From contig JAJZMO010000363.1 in assembly GCA_021798235.1 (NCBI GenBank), positions 1,924-8,328 on the forward strand: a DNA stretch of 6,405 nucleotides, in the 5' to 3' direction. Below are positions 1-6,036 of the stretch, in pieces. The notes under the pieces are model-generated. The model was not told where the DNA came from. It ran no database searches and was given only the letters and a program-made list of their open reading frames with translations. Positions within the stretch are counted from its first letter, which is position 1. The number at the start of each line of letters is the position of its first letter. The position numbers were made by a program, and so were the translations under genes. The stretch is from Acidobacteriota bacterium. GTDB lineage: Bacteria; Acidobacteriota; Terriglobia; Terriglobales; Acidobacteriaceae.

Positions 1-70
1 GTCCCCGAGCGGCTGATTCATTGGGGAACCGCTTGAAAAAGGCGTAAGCACTGATCGTCGATCTGCTCAT
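1..70 (-). CDS. IS1595-type transposase, N-terminus only (runs off the window)
   Basis: An ATG at position 70 on the minus strand opens a frame that stays open to the window edge, 23 codons. It reads MSRSTISAYAFFKRFPNES followed by AARG. IS1595 (ISXO2-like) transposases typically begin with a short S/T-rich start, then an aromatic 'FxxFP' segment and 'E..A..YL', before a zinc-binding CPxC region; the visible residues fit that opening. The zinc-finger and DDE/N parts would lie to the left of the window. The rest of the family would cut and rejoin DNA for transposition. The call depends on recognising a short N-terminus. The alternative is an unrelated small protein or chance. No terminal repeat or target duplication could be confirmed. 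Confidence 0.55.
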   Translation of the reverse strand, partial: MSRSTISAYAFFKRFPNESAARG

Positions 71-118
71 GTGCTCATTCTAGATAGGTTAGCTCAGGGA
101 GTAAAGTGTATAATTCCC
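71..118. mobile_element. Possible outer end of the IS1595-like element
   Basis: This is the stretch upstream of the putative transposase start. Read inwards on the minus strand from 118 it begins GGGAATTATACACTTTACTC, and the segment is bounded by GGGA and TCCC (97-118). A GGG start is common for terminal repeats in this family, so 118 is a candidate element boundary. The partner end is outside the window, so the inverted repeat and the 8-bp target duplication cannot be checked. It could equally be ordinary promoter DNA between two divergent genes. Confidence 0.25.
109..114 (+). promoter_or_regulatory. Exact -10 box (TATAAT) upstream of the ABC operon
   Basis: TATAAT matches the sigma-70 -10 consensus exactly and points towards the ABC operon. 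At 16-18 bp upstream I see no good -35 (positions 85-92 read TAGGTTAG), and there is no clean TGn extension. If used, transcription would start near 121 and leave a leader of about 135 nt before the ATPase start at 256. The box lies at the presumed edge of an insertion sequence, so it may be an outward-reading promoter. Presence of the hexamer is certain; function is inferred. Confidence 0.4.
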
Positions 119-203
119 AAAGTTTATCCTTCCCTAAGGGGATCGCAAAATACTCATAGGGAAATTAGACGGGCAGCCGCTGGAGATGGTCTCCTGATGG
201 AAC

Positions 204-212
204 TGCTATTTT
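204..212 (+). promoter_or_regulatory. Weak extended -10 candidate (TGCTATTTT)
   Basis: The sequence has a TGn extension followed by TATTTT, 44 bp before the ATPase start codon. There is no recognisable -35 at the expected distance. It would give a short leader of about 37 nt, more usual than that from the TATAAT further upstream. It is listed as an alternative start site for the operon; the support is only the motif. Confidence 0.15.
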
Positions 213-255
213 CACGGTCTCTGCCCTTGCACCCGGCAGGCGGACGTTCTTAATC

Positions 256-945
256 ATGCATTCCACCGTGTTGGAAGCCGTACGGCTCTGCCGGACCCTC
301 GACCTCGCGAGTGGCCCCAGGTTTTTGCTGCGCGATGTCAGCTTCCAACTGGAGCACGGGCAGGTCCTGGCCGTTCTTGGGCCCAGCGGCGCGGGAAAAA
401 GCACTCTGCTGCGCATGTTGAACCGGCTGGATGAACCTACGAAAGGCACAATGTTGTTCCACGGCAAGGACTATCGCGAGATGGACCCGAGACATCTGCG
501 GCGCCGGATCGGCATCGTCATGCAGCATGCCTACCTGTTTCCAGGAACCTCTGCGCTCAATGTTCGGTATGGACCGTTACAACACGGAGAGGAGCTTGCC
601 GATGCCCAAGTATCGGAATGGATGCGCCAGGTCGGAATGGCCGGATACGAAGACCGCGACGTCGCCAACCTTTCCGGCGGAGAGGCCCAGAGAGTGTCCA
701 TTGCGCGAGCCTTGGCCAACCAGCCCGAGGTATTGCTGCTCGACGAGCCCACCTCCTCTCTCGACGACGCCTCCAAGCAGGACATCGAGAGGCTCCTGGT
801 TAGCCTGGTCCGCGAACGGAACACGACCTGCGTCTGGGTGACCCATGACGTTGCCCAGGCCAGACGAGTCGCCGATCTGGTGTTGAAGCTGGAAGGCGGC
901 GAAGCAGCCGGGTTGGGAACGCCTCAGGAGTTGCTGCATGCTTAG
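256..945 (+). CDS. fetA: ABC transporter ATP-binding protein, FetA/YbbL-like
   Basis: This 229-residue stand-alone nucleotide-binding subunit hydrolyses ATP to drive the membrane partner encoded next. All ABC motifs are visible: Walker A GPSGAGKST at 42-50, Q-loop Gln90, signature LSGGE at 139-143, Walker B VLLLDE at 159-164, D-loop SLDD at 168-171 and the H-loop His197 in WVTHD. Length is normal for the class. The ATG at 256 is the first reasonable start in frame; the Shine-Dalgarno-like AGGCGG at 238-243 is distant, so translation initiation looks weak. The ATPase alone would only be 'ABC ATPase'; the FetA assignment comes from the overlapping permease. E. coli FetAB has been linked to iron export and resistance to oxidative stress; the metal handled here is unproven. 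It is likely cytoplasmic and peripheral to the inner membrane. Confidence 0.85.
   Translation: MHSTVLEAVRLCRTLDLASGPRFLLRDVSFQLEHGQVLAVLGPSGAGKSTLLRMLNRLDEPTKGTMLFHGKDYREMDPRHLRRRIGIVMQHAYLFPGTSALNVRYGPLQHGEELADAQVSEWMRQVGMAGYEDRDVANLSGGEAQRVSIARALANQPEVLLLDEPTSSLDDASKQDIERLLVSLVRERNTTCVWVTHDVAQARRVADLVLKLEGGEAAGLGTPQELLHA
926..930 (+). promoter_or_regulatory. Shine-Dalgarno of the permease inside the ATPase gene
   Basis: AGGAG lies 7 nt before the ATG at 938, within the last codons of the ATPase gene. It supports the 938 start and translational coupling of the two overlapping frames. Confidence 0.6.
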
Positions 946-1720
946 GCTGCTGTTTCACACGCAAGTATCGTTGGGACTGGCGCAGGCCGCCGCCGTGGCC
1001 ATTCTGGCGATCCTGGTTGCCCAGTTTGCCGCGCGACGCGGGTCAAACATCGGCAAGGAAATTCCCCTCGTGCTACTGCGGGGGCTGGTCCAGATTTTGC
1101 TGGTCGGGCTGCTCATCGCTGCGCTGCTCCACGGCCCCTGGTGGGCGTGCATTCCCGTGCTGGCGGCGATGATCTTCATCGCCTCGACCATCGTGCGCAG
1201 GCGAGTGCCGGAGCTACCCGGCGCCTACACCCTCTCGCTGCTCTGCATGTGTGCCGGTGCCGGCGGCGTTCTCACGGTCATGACACTCCTAGGCATTATC
1301 GAGCCGAAGATCGTCATGCTGATCCCGGTCGGCAGCATGGTCATCGCGCAGAACATGAACATCCAATCGCTCTTCCTGAATCGTTTCCTGGGCGAGGTCA
1401 GGTCCCATCGTGGCGAGATTGAATCCGCACTGGCGCTGGGCGCTGCCCCGGACCGTGCCGCCGAGCCCTACCTGCACGCCGCTTTCCATGCCAGTCTCAT
1501 TCCAGCTACAGATAATCTGCGTAGCCTGGGTATCGTCTGGATTCCCGGCATGATGGCGGGCATGGTGTTGTCCGGCTCGTCGCCGGTATACGCCGCGCTC
1601 TATCAGTTTGTAACTCTGGGGATGATCTTTATCGCAGGGGGAATCAGTTGTCTGACGGCAACTTACTTGGCTCCGCGAAGGATTTTTACTCCTCAGCAAC
1701 AACTCCGTCCGCTCGCCTAG
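938..1720 (+). CDS. fetB: ABC transporter permease, FetB/YbbM (UPF0014) family
   Basis: This 260-residue hydrophobic protein has about seven predicted membrane segments. The match to E. coli FetB/YbbM is recognisable along its length: a P(K/M)xVMLIPVGSMVIAQNMN-like block in the middle, then ALALGAAP, then SLIPATDNLRSLGIVWIPGMMAGM (read in pieces) and a final SxxPVYAALYQ segment. The ALALGAxP loop on the cytoplasmic side is the usual contact for the ATPase. The start is set by an AGGAG seven bases upstream and overlaps the ATPase end by 8 bp, so the two are almost certainly one operon and one complex in the inner membrane. The family is associated with iron export in E. coli; no substrate can be read from the sequence. 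The gene is intact and of normal length, with no obvious hairpin directly after the stop. Confidence 0.9.
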   Translation: MLRLLFHTQVSLGLAQAAAVAILAILVAQFAARRGSNIGKEIPLVLLRGLVQILLVGLLIAALLHGPWWACIPVLAAMIFIASTIVRRRVPELPGAYTLSLLCMCAGAGGVLTVMTLLGIIEPKIVMLIPVGSMVIAQNMNIQSLFLNRFLGEVRSHRGEIESALALGAAPDRAAEPYLHAAFHASLIPATDNLRSLGIVWIPGMMAGMVLSGSSPVYAALYQFVTLGMIFIAGGISCLTATYLAPRRIFTPQQQLRPLA

Positions 1721-1756
1721 AGCGGATTGACAGTAGGTGTAGTTACTTGTGAAAGG

Positions 1757-1884
1757 GAGTCATTCTGAACCTTTCGGCTACGCTCAGGGCAGGCTCCGCG
1801 CAGCGGAGTGAAGAATCCAGACGATATGCGCCTGGTCATTGCCGCCGTCACCCTCTGGATTCTTCGCTTCGCTCAGAATGACTC
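1757..1884. repeat. Composite inverted-repeat element, possible bidirectional terminator
   Basis: The outer arms GAGTCATTCTGA (1757-1768) and TCAGAATGACTC (1873-1884) are perfect 12-bp reverse complements. The inner arms GAAGAATCCAG (1810-1820) and CTGGATTCTTC (1855-1865) match over 11 bp. The left half carries about 40 extra bases (1769-1809) between its two arms; the right half has only seven. The centre is 34 bp. Elements built from this motif are, to my knowledge, widespread between genes in Terriglobia. Here it lies between two convergent genes and is followed on the right by CATTTTT, so it could stop transcription from either side. That role is inferred. Confidence 0.75.
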
Positions 1885-1995
1885 ATCTCATTTTTAACTA
1901 CAGTATCTGTAAATCGGCTATAGTGTCCTGAGTCTAAATTCGTTAAAGAAATGATTTCTGGCCTTGTATCAGGTCACGACTTCAGCGCAGCAGGT

Positions 1996-2070
1996 TGTCT
2001 TCCTGAACGAAGCGTGGCGCAGTAAAGTGACCTTGCGGTTCCCGCAGCGCCGCGAGATTCTTCGCCTTCG
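1996..2070. repeat. Degenerate relative of the intergenic repeat
   Basis: The segment starts with CTTCCTGAACGAAGCG and ends with GAGATTCTTCGCCTTCG, echoing the 'TCTGA..GAAGCG' and 'GATTCTTCGC' parts of the element at 1757-1884, but with many changes and no long perfect arms. It may be an old copy. The resemblance is by eye only. Confidence 0.25.
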
Positions 2071-2125
2071 GCTTGCGAGGACAACCCCAGGGATCACGGC
2101 TTTCCAAGGACGCATCCAGGCCAGT

Positions 2126-4351
2126 TCAGTTTGCCGGTTGGTCCGCATTTGTCTGCGCCGGCATGGGCGGCAACCCCAGCTCTTCCGGCGGCGGCAATTT
2201 CTGCGTTTGGTGCCACTGCGTGCGCGCTTCCTGGAAGCGAATCCCTCGCTGAATCCACAGCTCCATATTCAGCTCATAGTGGGCCATCACGTTGTCCAGC
2301 CAGTATGGCCGATTCTCCTGCAGCCATGCCTGGCGATACAGATCGCGCGTGAGCCCGTAGCCATCGCGCAGGTCCTGGCAGCGGCCATTGCTGCTGGAGA
2401 GGTCCGATAACATTCGCCCAATGTCCTCACCGCTGTCGGGATGGCTCTGTTGTCGATATGCGCTGTCATATGCTGTGGCGATTTCCTGCGCAACCTCAAA
2501 CTTGTAACCGAGAAAGTCCATCCGTCGCGCCCCCATCTCCATCGCGTCCAGCGCATCGACTTCCCGCAAGGGACCCGCGGCACGCGCCTGCTGGATCAGG
2601 ATGATGGCCTGCTCGGCTTGCTCCCGTATCGAGCTCACCACCGGAAGCAGCTTGGCGGAAGCCTGCTGTCCTTCCTTGCTCCACGGGTCCATCCAGAACA
2701 GCTCGTCGGTCGAGTAGCCAACGCCGCTATCGGTCACGGTTTTCTGCGCCGTCATCAGGTCGATCTGCGCCTGGTTGATCTTGCCCGTCAGATCCCCATG
2801 GAAAACCTGCCCATAGCTGTTCTGAAACTGGGGAATGCTGCTCGACCCCGGCTGCCATCCCGCGGCGGCGCCAAACAGAACTCCGTACCAATCCAGATTG
2901 AACAATCCCTCGCCATCATCGTCCCACACCGTGTTCAACTCGCCGGTCGAGCCCAGTCGCTGTCCGTCGCGCAAAAATCCTTGAATGTCGAGCAGCGCCA
3001 TGTTGTTGTCCGGGTAGATGCGGTTCCAGCTGTTCACTCCCGGCGCGACCCACGTTTCCAGCCCGGCACTCGTGAACGGCAGCAGCCACTTGTCGTAGCC
3101 TCCCGGTTCCGGATCGTATACCCAGGCAATCGCGATCATGTCTTTCGGCAGTATTTTCACCAGCTCGGGGTCCTTCATGGCAATATCGCCCCAGAAAAGA
3201 AGCCGTTTGTGCAGCGGCTCCAGCGCCTGGTGGATCTGGATCAGAAAGTCCATGTAGACCTTCCCCAATCCCTCCTTTTCGACCGCCGTTTTGGTCTGCC
3301 CTTGGCCCAGTTCGAAGGTTTCATCGGCGCCCACATGAAGAAATGGCCCCGGAAACATCGACGCAATCTCGGTGAACCACTGCTGGATCAGTTGGATCGA
3401 TCCCGGCTGGCCCGGAGCCAGCACGCTGCCATGCGGCGTCTCAGCCAGCTTGGCATACTTGTCGTACATCAGAGTGTGGTGAAGATGCCCAAAGGCCTCC
3501 TGCTCGGGAACAATGGTGACATGGTACTGCTGCGCATACCGCACCAACTCCTCCACGTCCGCGCGCGTCATCGCTCCGCCCGGCGGCGCGGATAACGGAT
3601 TGGAGGCATACGCGAGCGTGTTCTCAAAATACGGCGAGTAGATATTCACCTTGTATTCCGACAGCACGCGCACCTGGTGTTCCTGAAATTTCAGCGTCGG
3701 CACCGGTCCACGCGAAAGATCGTCGTCCAGCCCGCGATATTTCATCGCCGGCCAGTCGCGAATCGACACCCCATGCAGCACCGCATTGGAAGTGGACTTG
3801 CCGCTCCCGCTCGCAGCGCCGCCCACCACCAGCTGCTTCAACGTCTGCGCGCCGTAATACAGGCCCGCGCTGGTCGCCGCGATGTCATATGTCGTTCCGC
3901 CATCGGTCAGCAGAACATAGCCTTCGTCGTGCATCGCCGCATCGAAGCGGAGGTTCGCATGCGCCAGAAGATCGGCTGCTTTTTTGTCATCCAGGCGCAT
4001 CAGAACGACTTTGACCTTGTCCTTGTGGCCTTCCTGTGCATCGACGCCGCGATCTTTCAGCGTGCCCACCAGATCTGTCACCGCAAATTTATCGTCGGCA
4101 TCCCGGCTGCTCGTTTCCACGCTGATGCCATCTTTCAGCGACAATACTGCCCGTTCCTGCACTTCGCGTGGCATCGGCACCAGCGCGAGCGAGCTTGCTG
4201 GCGTTGCGGCCGATGCGGATGTCGAGCTGGGTGTTCCGGTCTGTGCCAGGGCAGAAGTTGAGAGAACAAGGACGCACACGCCTGCCGAGATCGCGAACCC
4301 GGCAGAGGAGCGAAGACAATAGAGAGCGGAATCCAAGGTAAATTTTTTCAC
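2126..4351 (-). CDS. Secreted GH20-type beta-N-acetylhexosaminidase
   Basis: From the GTG at 4351 this is a 741-residue protein. Residues 1-36 form a Sec signal peptide: a KK start, a hydrophobic core and cleavage at ALA|Q, so the enzyme should be exported. An N-terminal GH20b-like alpha/beta domain (about 45-190) precedes the (beta/alpha)8 catalytic domain (about 200-530), which begins RDWPAMKYRGLDDDLSRGP with the conserved substrate-binding Arg. The catalytic Asp-Glu pair is D343-E344 in HVGADETF. The usual PGH motif reads FGH in VPEQEAFGHLHH, a mild departure. A long helical C-terminal region and a proline-rich tail follow. The family removes terminal GlcNAc or GalNAc by substrate-assisted catalysis, as in chitin or peptidoglycan turnover; the actual substrate is unknown. 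The open frame extends to a GTG at 4426, but those codons come from the adjacent intron. No strong Shine-Dalgarno precedes 4351, so the start is a judgement based on the signal peptide. Confidence 0.85.
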   Translation of the reverse strand: MKKFTLDSALYCLRSSAGFAISAGVCVLVLSTSALAQTGTPSSTSASAATPASSLALVPMPREVQERAVLSLKDGISVETSSRDADDKFAVTDLVGTLKDRGVDAQEGHKDKVKVVLMRLDDKKAADLLAHANLRFDAAMHDEGYVLLTDGGTTYDIAATSAGLYYGAQTLKQLVVGGAASGSGKSTSNAVLHGVSIRDWPAMKYRGLDDDLSRGPVPTLKFQEHQVRVLSEYKVNIYSPYFENTLAYASNPLSAPPGGAMTRADVEELVRYAQQYHVTIVPEQEAFGHLHHTLMYDKYAKLAETPHGSVLAPGQPGSIQLIQQWFTEIASMFPGPFLHVGADETFELGQGQTKTAVEKEGLGKVYMDFLIQIHQALEPLHKRLLFWGDIAMKDPELVKILPKDMIAIAWVYDPEPGGYDKWLLPFTSAGLETWVAPGVNSWNRIYPDNNMALLDIQGFLRDGQRLGSTGELNTVWDDDGEGLFNLDWYGVLFGAAAGWQPGSSSIPQFQNSYGQVFHGDLTGKINQAQIDLMTAQKTVTDSGVGYSTDELFWMDPWSKEGQQASAKLLPVVSSIREQAEQAIILIQQARAAGPLREVDALDAMEMGARRMDFLGYKFEVAQEIATAYDSAYRQQSHPDSGEDIGRMLSDLSSSNGRCQDLRDGYGLTRDLYRQAWLQENRPYWLDNVMAHYELNMELWIQRGIRFQEARTQWHQTQKLPPPEELGLPPMPAQTNADQPAN

Positions 4352-4386
4352 CCTACGAGCATACCCCAGACCACGATCCGCGCCAG
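4352..4386 (-). promoter_or_regulatory. Weak promoter candidate for the glycosidase
   Basis: On the minus strand TATGCT sits 6 nt before the GTG at 4351, with CTGGCG 17 bp further upstream. This would place the transcript start at or next to the GTG, giving a leaderless message, which would agree with the absence of a Shine-Dalgarno. Both hexamers are imperfect. The whole element fits in the 58 bp between the intron end and the start codon. Confidence 0.2.
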
Positions 4387-4412
4387 CATCCTCACCGCCA
4401 AAAATCGGCATA

Positions 4413-4437
4413 GGGGGAGCAGTCACCTGCTCTCCCC
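4413..4437 (-). ncRNA. Group II intron domain VI
   Basis: In the RNA the stem is GGGG, a bulged A, then GAGCAG, a GUGA (GNRA) loop, CUGCUC and CCCC, followed by the terminal CUAU. The only bulged adenosine is on the 5' strand. The usual branch-point A on the 3' strand, 7-8 nt from the intron end, is not seen in this folding. The first step of splicing may therefore be hydrolytic, as reported for some IIC introns. The folding was done by eye. Confidence 0.7.
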
Positions 4438-4443
4438 TGCCAC

Positions 4444-4475
4444 ACCACCGGACAAGCGGGTCCGCATCCGGCGGT
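4444..4475 (-). ncRNA. Group II intron domain V (catalytic hairpin)
   Basis: The RNA starts ACCGCCGGA and its lower stem pairs with UCCGGUGGU (nine pairs with one G-U). The distal stem GCG/CGC is closed by a GACC loop, with a U-U mismatch and a two-base UG bulge on the 3' side. The CGC of the lower stem matches the catalytic triad known from the Oceanobacillus iheyensis IIC intron. Its G faces a U, the conserved wobble. This is the metal-binding core of the ribozyme and looks functional. Confidence 0.85.
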
Positions 4476-4489
4476 TCGAGGAGTTGAGG

Positions 4490-5857
4490 TCAACAGAGAC
4501 GGGGGATGCCCAGTTGATCAGCCCAGCTTAAATCGAGGACTCCGTTCAGCGGTGTGCCGCTGTTGTGCCACAAGCGGCGCATATTGCCTGCCACCATCAG
4601 CGCAACCTCCTGCCTTGCACCTCTTGCCCGAAGCTCCCGATACGCGGTCGTGCCACGCCGCCATTGCTTCAGTTGGATGGCCCGCATCCGGTGGCGTATC
4701 CACTGATCCAGCTCGCGCCAGACCTTGGGAGTTTCCGCCTTTCCGAAGTAAGCCTTCCAACCCAGCACGTAACTGCGCAGTCGTTCCACCACCTGTTGCA
4801 GACTGCCTCCGCCCGAGCGACGGGTCAGTTTCCTTACCCGTGCCTTGAACGCAGTCATCGCCTTGGCAGCCACACGGCGCTTGATCTTGCCGCCCGGAGC
4901 CACCCAGAAGCTGTAACCCAGGAACTTGCGCTGAAACACACTGGCCACCGCGCTCTTGGCTTCATTCACCTTGAGACGCAGACGGCCATAGAGTTTCAGC
5001 AGCAGAGCCATCACCCGCTTGCCCGCACGGCGGCTGCGAACATACACATTCGCATCGTCGGCATAACGCACGAAGCAGTAGCCCCTCCGTTCCAGTTCCT
5101 TGTCCACCTCATCCAGCAACACGTTGGCCAGCAGCGGAGACAGCGGACCGCCCTGCGGCGTTCCTTCGCTGCGTGCCATTAACACCCCTCCATCCATGAT
5201 CCCGCTTGTCAGATACGCCCGCACCAGTCGGATCACTCCGGCGTCGGCAACGCGTTTCCGCAAGCGGTCGATCAGGATATCGTTGTTGACCCGGTCGAAG
5301 AACTTCTCCAGGTCCACGTCCACTACGACGCGCCGCCCCGATTCCACATGCGCCTGGGCCGCGTGTACGGCCTGATGCGCACTGCGTCCCGGTCGGAATC
5401 CGTAGCTATGCTGGCTGAAGGTGGGATCAAGCTGGGGTTGCAGCACCTGCAACAGTGCCTGCTGTATCAACCGATCCGTCACCGTCGGGATGCCCAACTC
5501 ACGCTGGCCTCCATCCGGCTTGGAGATCGTGACTCGTCGCACCGGCTGTGGCCGGTACGTCCCCCGCAGCAGTTGTGCGCGGATCGCCGGCCACTCCCAC
5601 ATCAGACGCTTGGCCGTCTCGTCGATCCCAAGACCGTCGATACCGGCAGCGCCCTTGTTGGCCCGCACCCGCTTCCATGCCTGCTGCATGTTCTCTCTGG
5701 CCAGAACTGCGCCAAGCAGTCCCGGCCCTGTGTCCTCCGGTTCATGACGCGGGCGCAGGGCTTCGTCGCTGCCCGCCTCAGACAGGGTTTCACCCTGCCC
5801 CTTGGCGGACCGCTCCGCTCTCGCGGACATCTGACGCAATGCCCTCCGCATCGTCAT
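4490..5857 (-). CDS. ltrA: Group II intron reverse transcriptase/maturase (LtrA-like)
   Basis: This is the intron-encoded protein, 455 residues from the ATG at 5857. The reverse transcriptase domain is complete: KGAAGIDG near the start, GYRPQPVRRVTIPK-like fingers (here KPDGGQRELGIPTVTDR), the first catalytic Asp in VDVDLEKFFD (D182), GTPQGGPLSPLLANVLLDEVD-type motif 4, and YADD at 265-268. The C-terminal maturase domain (GIIM) includes SYVLGWKAYFG and WIRHRMRAIQLKQW. The protein ends at GIPRLC with no HNH endonuclease domain. It binds its own intron RNA, assists splicing and copies the intron at new sites. The frame continues to a TTG at 5905 and a GTG at 5869; I chose ATG 5857 because GAGGAGGAG lies 11 nt upstream. 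The frame is intact, which favours a recent or active element. Confidence 0.95.
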   Translation of the reverse strand: MTMRRALRQMSARAERSAKGQGETLSEAGSDEALRPRHEPEDTGPGLLGAVLARENMQQAWKRVRANKGAAGIDGLGIDETAKRLMWEWPAIRAQLLRGTYRPQPVRRVTISKPDGGQRELGIPTVTDRLIQQALLQVLQPQLDPTFSQHSYGFRPGRSAHQAVHAAQAHVESGRRVVVDVDLEKFFDRVNNDILIDRLRKRVADAGVIRLVRAYLTSGIMDGGVLMARSEGTPQGGPLSPLLANVLLDEVDKELERRGYCFVRYADDANVYVRSRRAGKRVMALLLKLYGRLRLKVNEAKSAVASVFQRKFLGYSFWVAPGGKIKRRVAAKAMTAFKARVRKLTRRSGGGSLQQVVERLRSYVLGWKAYFGKAETPKVWRELDQWIRHRMRAIQLKQWRRGTTAYRELRARGARQEVALMVAGNMRRLWHNSGTPLNGVLDLSWADQLGIPRLC

Positions 5858-5868
5858 GGCGGATTCCA

Positions 5869-5877
5869 CTCCTCCTC
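5869..5877 (-). promoter_or_regulatory. Shine-Dalgarno of the maturase
   Basis: GAGGAGGAG on the minus strand lies 11 nt before the ATG at 5857. It overlaps the GTG at 5869, so it cannot serve that codon, and lies downstream of the TTG at 5905; this decides the start. Confidence 0.55.
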
Positions 5878-6030
5878 GTTCAGCCCTTCGCTCGCCTTGC
5901 GACAAGCTACTACGGCCTCGGCTGACTTCTCGCTCCGGCTCAACACCGTCGCCCTTTCAGGCATGAGGCGAGATCTCCCCAGGTAAGAACGCACTCCTTC
6001 ACTGCACGACCGCCGAATCTACGCCTCCGA

Positions 6031-6036
6031 ACCTTG
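6031..6036 (-). other. Candidate EBS1 of the intron
   Basis: CAAGGU at 6036-6031 can pair with the last six bases of the 5' exon, ACUUUG (6244-6239), over six positions with one G-U. That is the expected EBS1-IBS1 contact defining the 5' splice site. A six-base match can occur by chance, and the loop context was not verified. Confidence 0.35.

Larger units (their letters stand above)
1721..2125. other. Gene-free gap between convergent genes
   Basis: This 405-bp space separates the fetB-like gene and the leftward glycosidase. It contains one clear inverted-repeat element (1757-1884), an AT-rich patch (about 1886-1960), and a small perfect hairpin TGCGG-TTC-CCGCA at 2034-2046. I see no coding sequence with codon bias or a ribosome binding site. 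No GC-rich hairpin with a T-run was found right after the glycosidase stop. Confidence 0.6.

Noticed and set aside
71..253. A 60-codon plus-strand open frame upstream of the ABC ATPase
   Set aside because: It crosses the putative promoter and IS end, its start is the GTG at 71 without a ribosome site, and no domain is seen.
1727..1732. TTGACA just after the fetB stop, a perfect -35 hexamer
   Set aside because: No -10-like sequence occurs 16-18 bp downstream, and no rightward gene follows.
1964..2410. A 148-codon plus-strand open frame over the gap and glycosidase 3' end
   Set aside because: It starts at a TTG without Shine-Dalgarno and most of it overlaps the GH20 gene antisense; no homology is recognised.
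2441..3595. A 384-codon open frame on the plus strand opposite the glycosidase
   Set aside because: It lies fully antisense to a well-supported GH20 gene, has no recognisable domain, and its composition is what the complement of GC-rich codons gives.
4490..5857. Retron, DGR or CRISPR-associated reverse transcriptase instead of a group II intron protein
   Set aside because: The maturase domain, domain V/VI directly after the stop and the GTGCG 5' end identify a group II intron; no msr/msd, template repeat or Cas gene is present.
5348..5986. A 212-codon plus-strand open frame (and a 205-codon one at 4565-5182) opposite the maturase
   Set aside because: Both are antisense shadows of the intact reverse transcriptase gene; no motif or ribosome site supports them.
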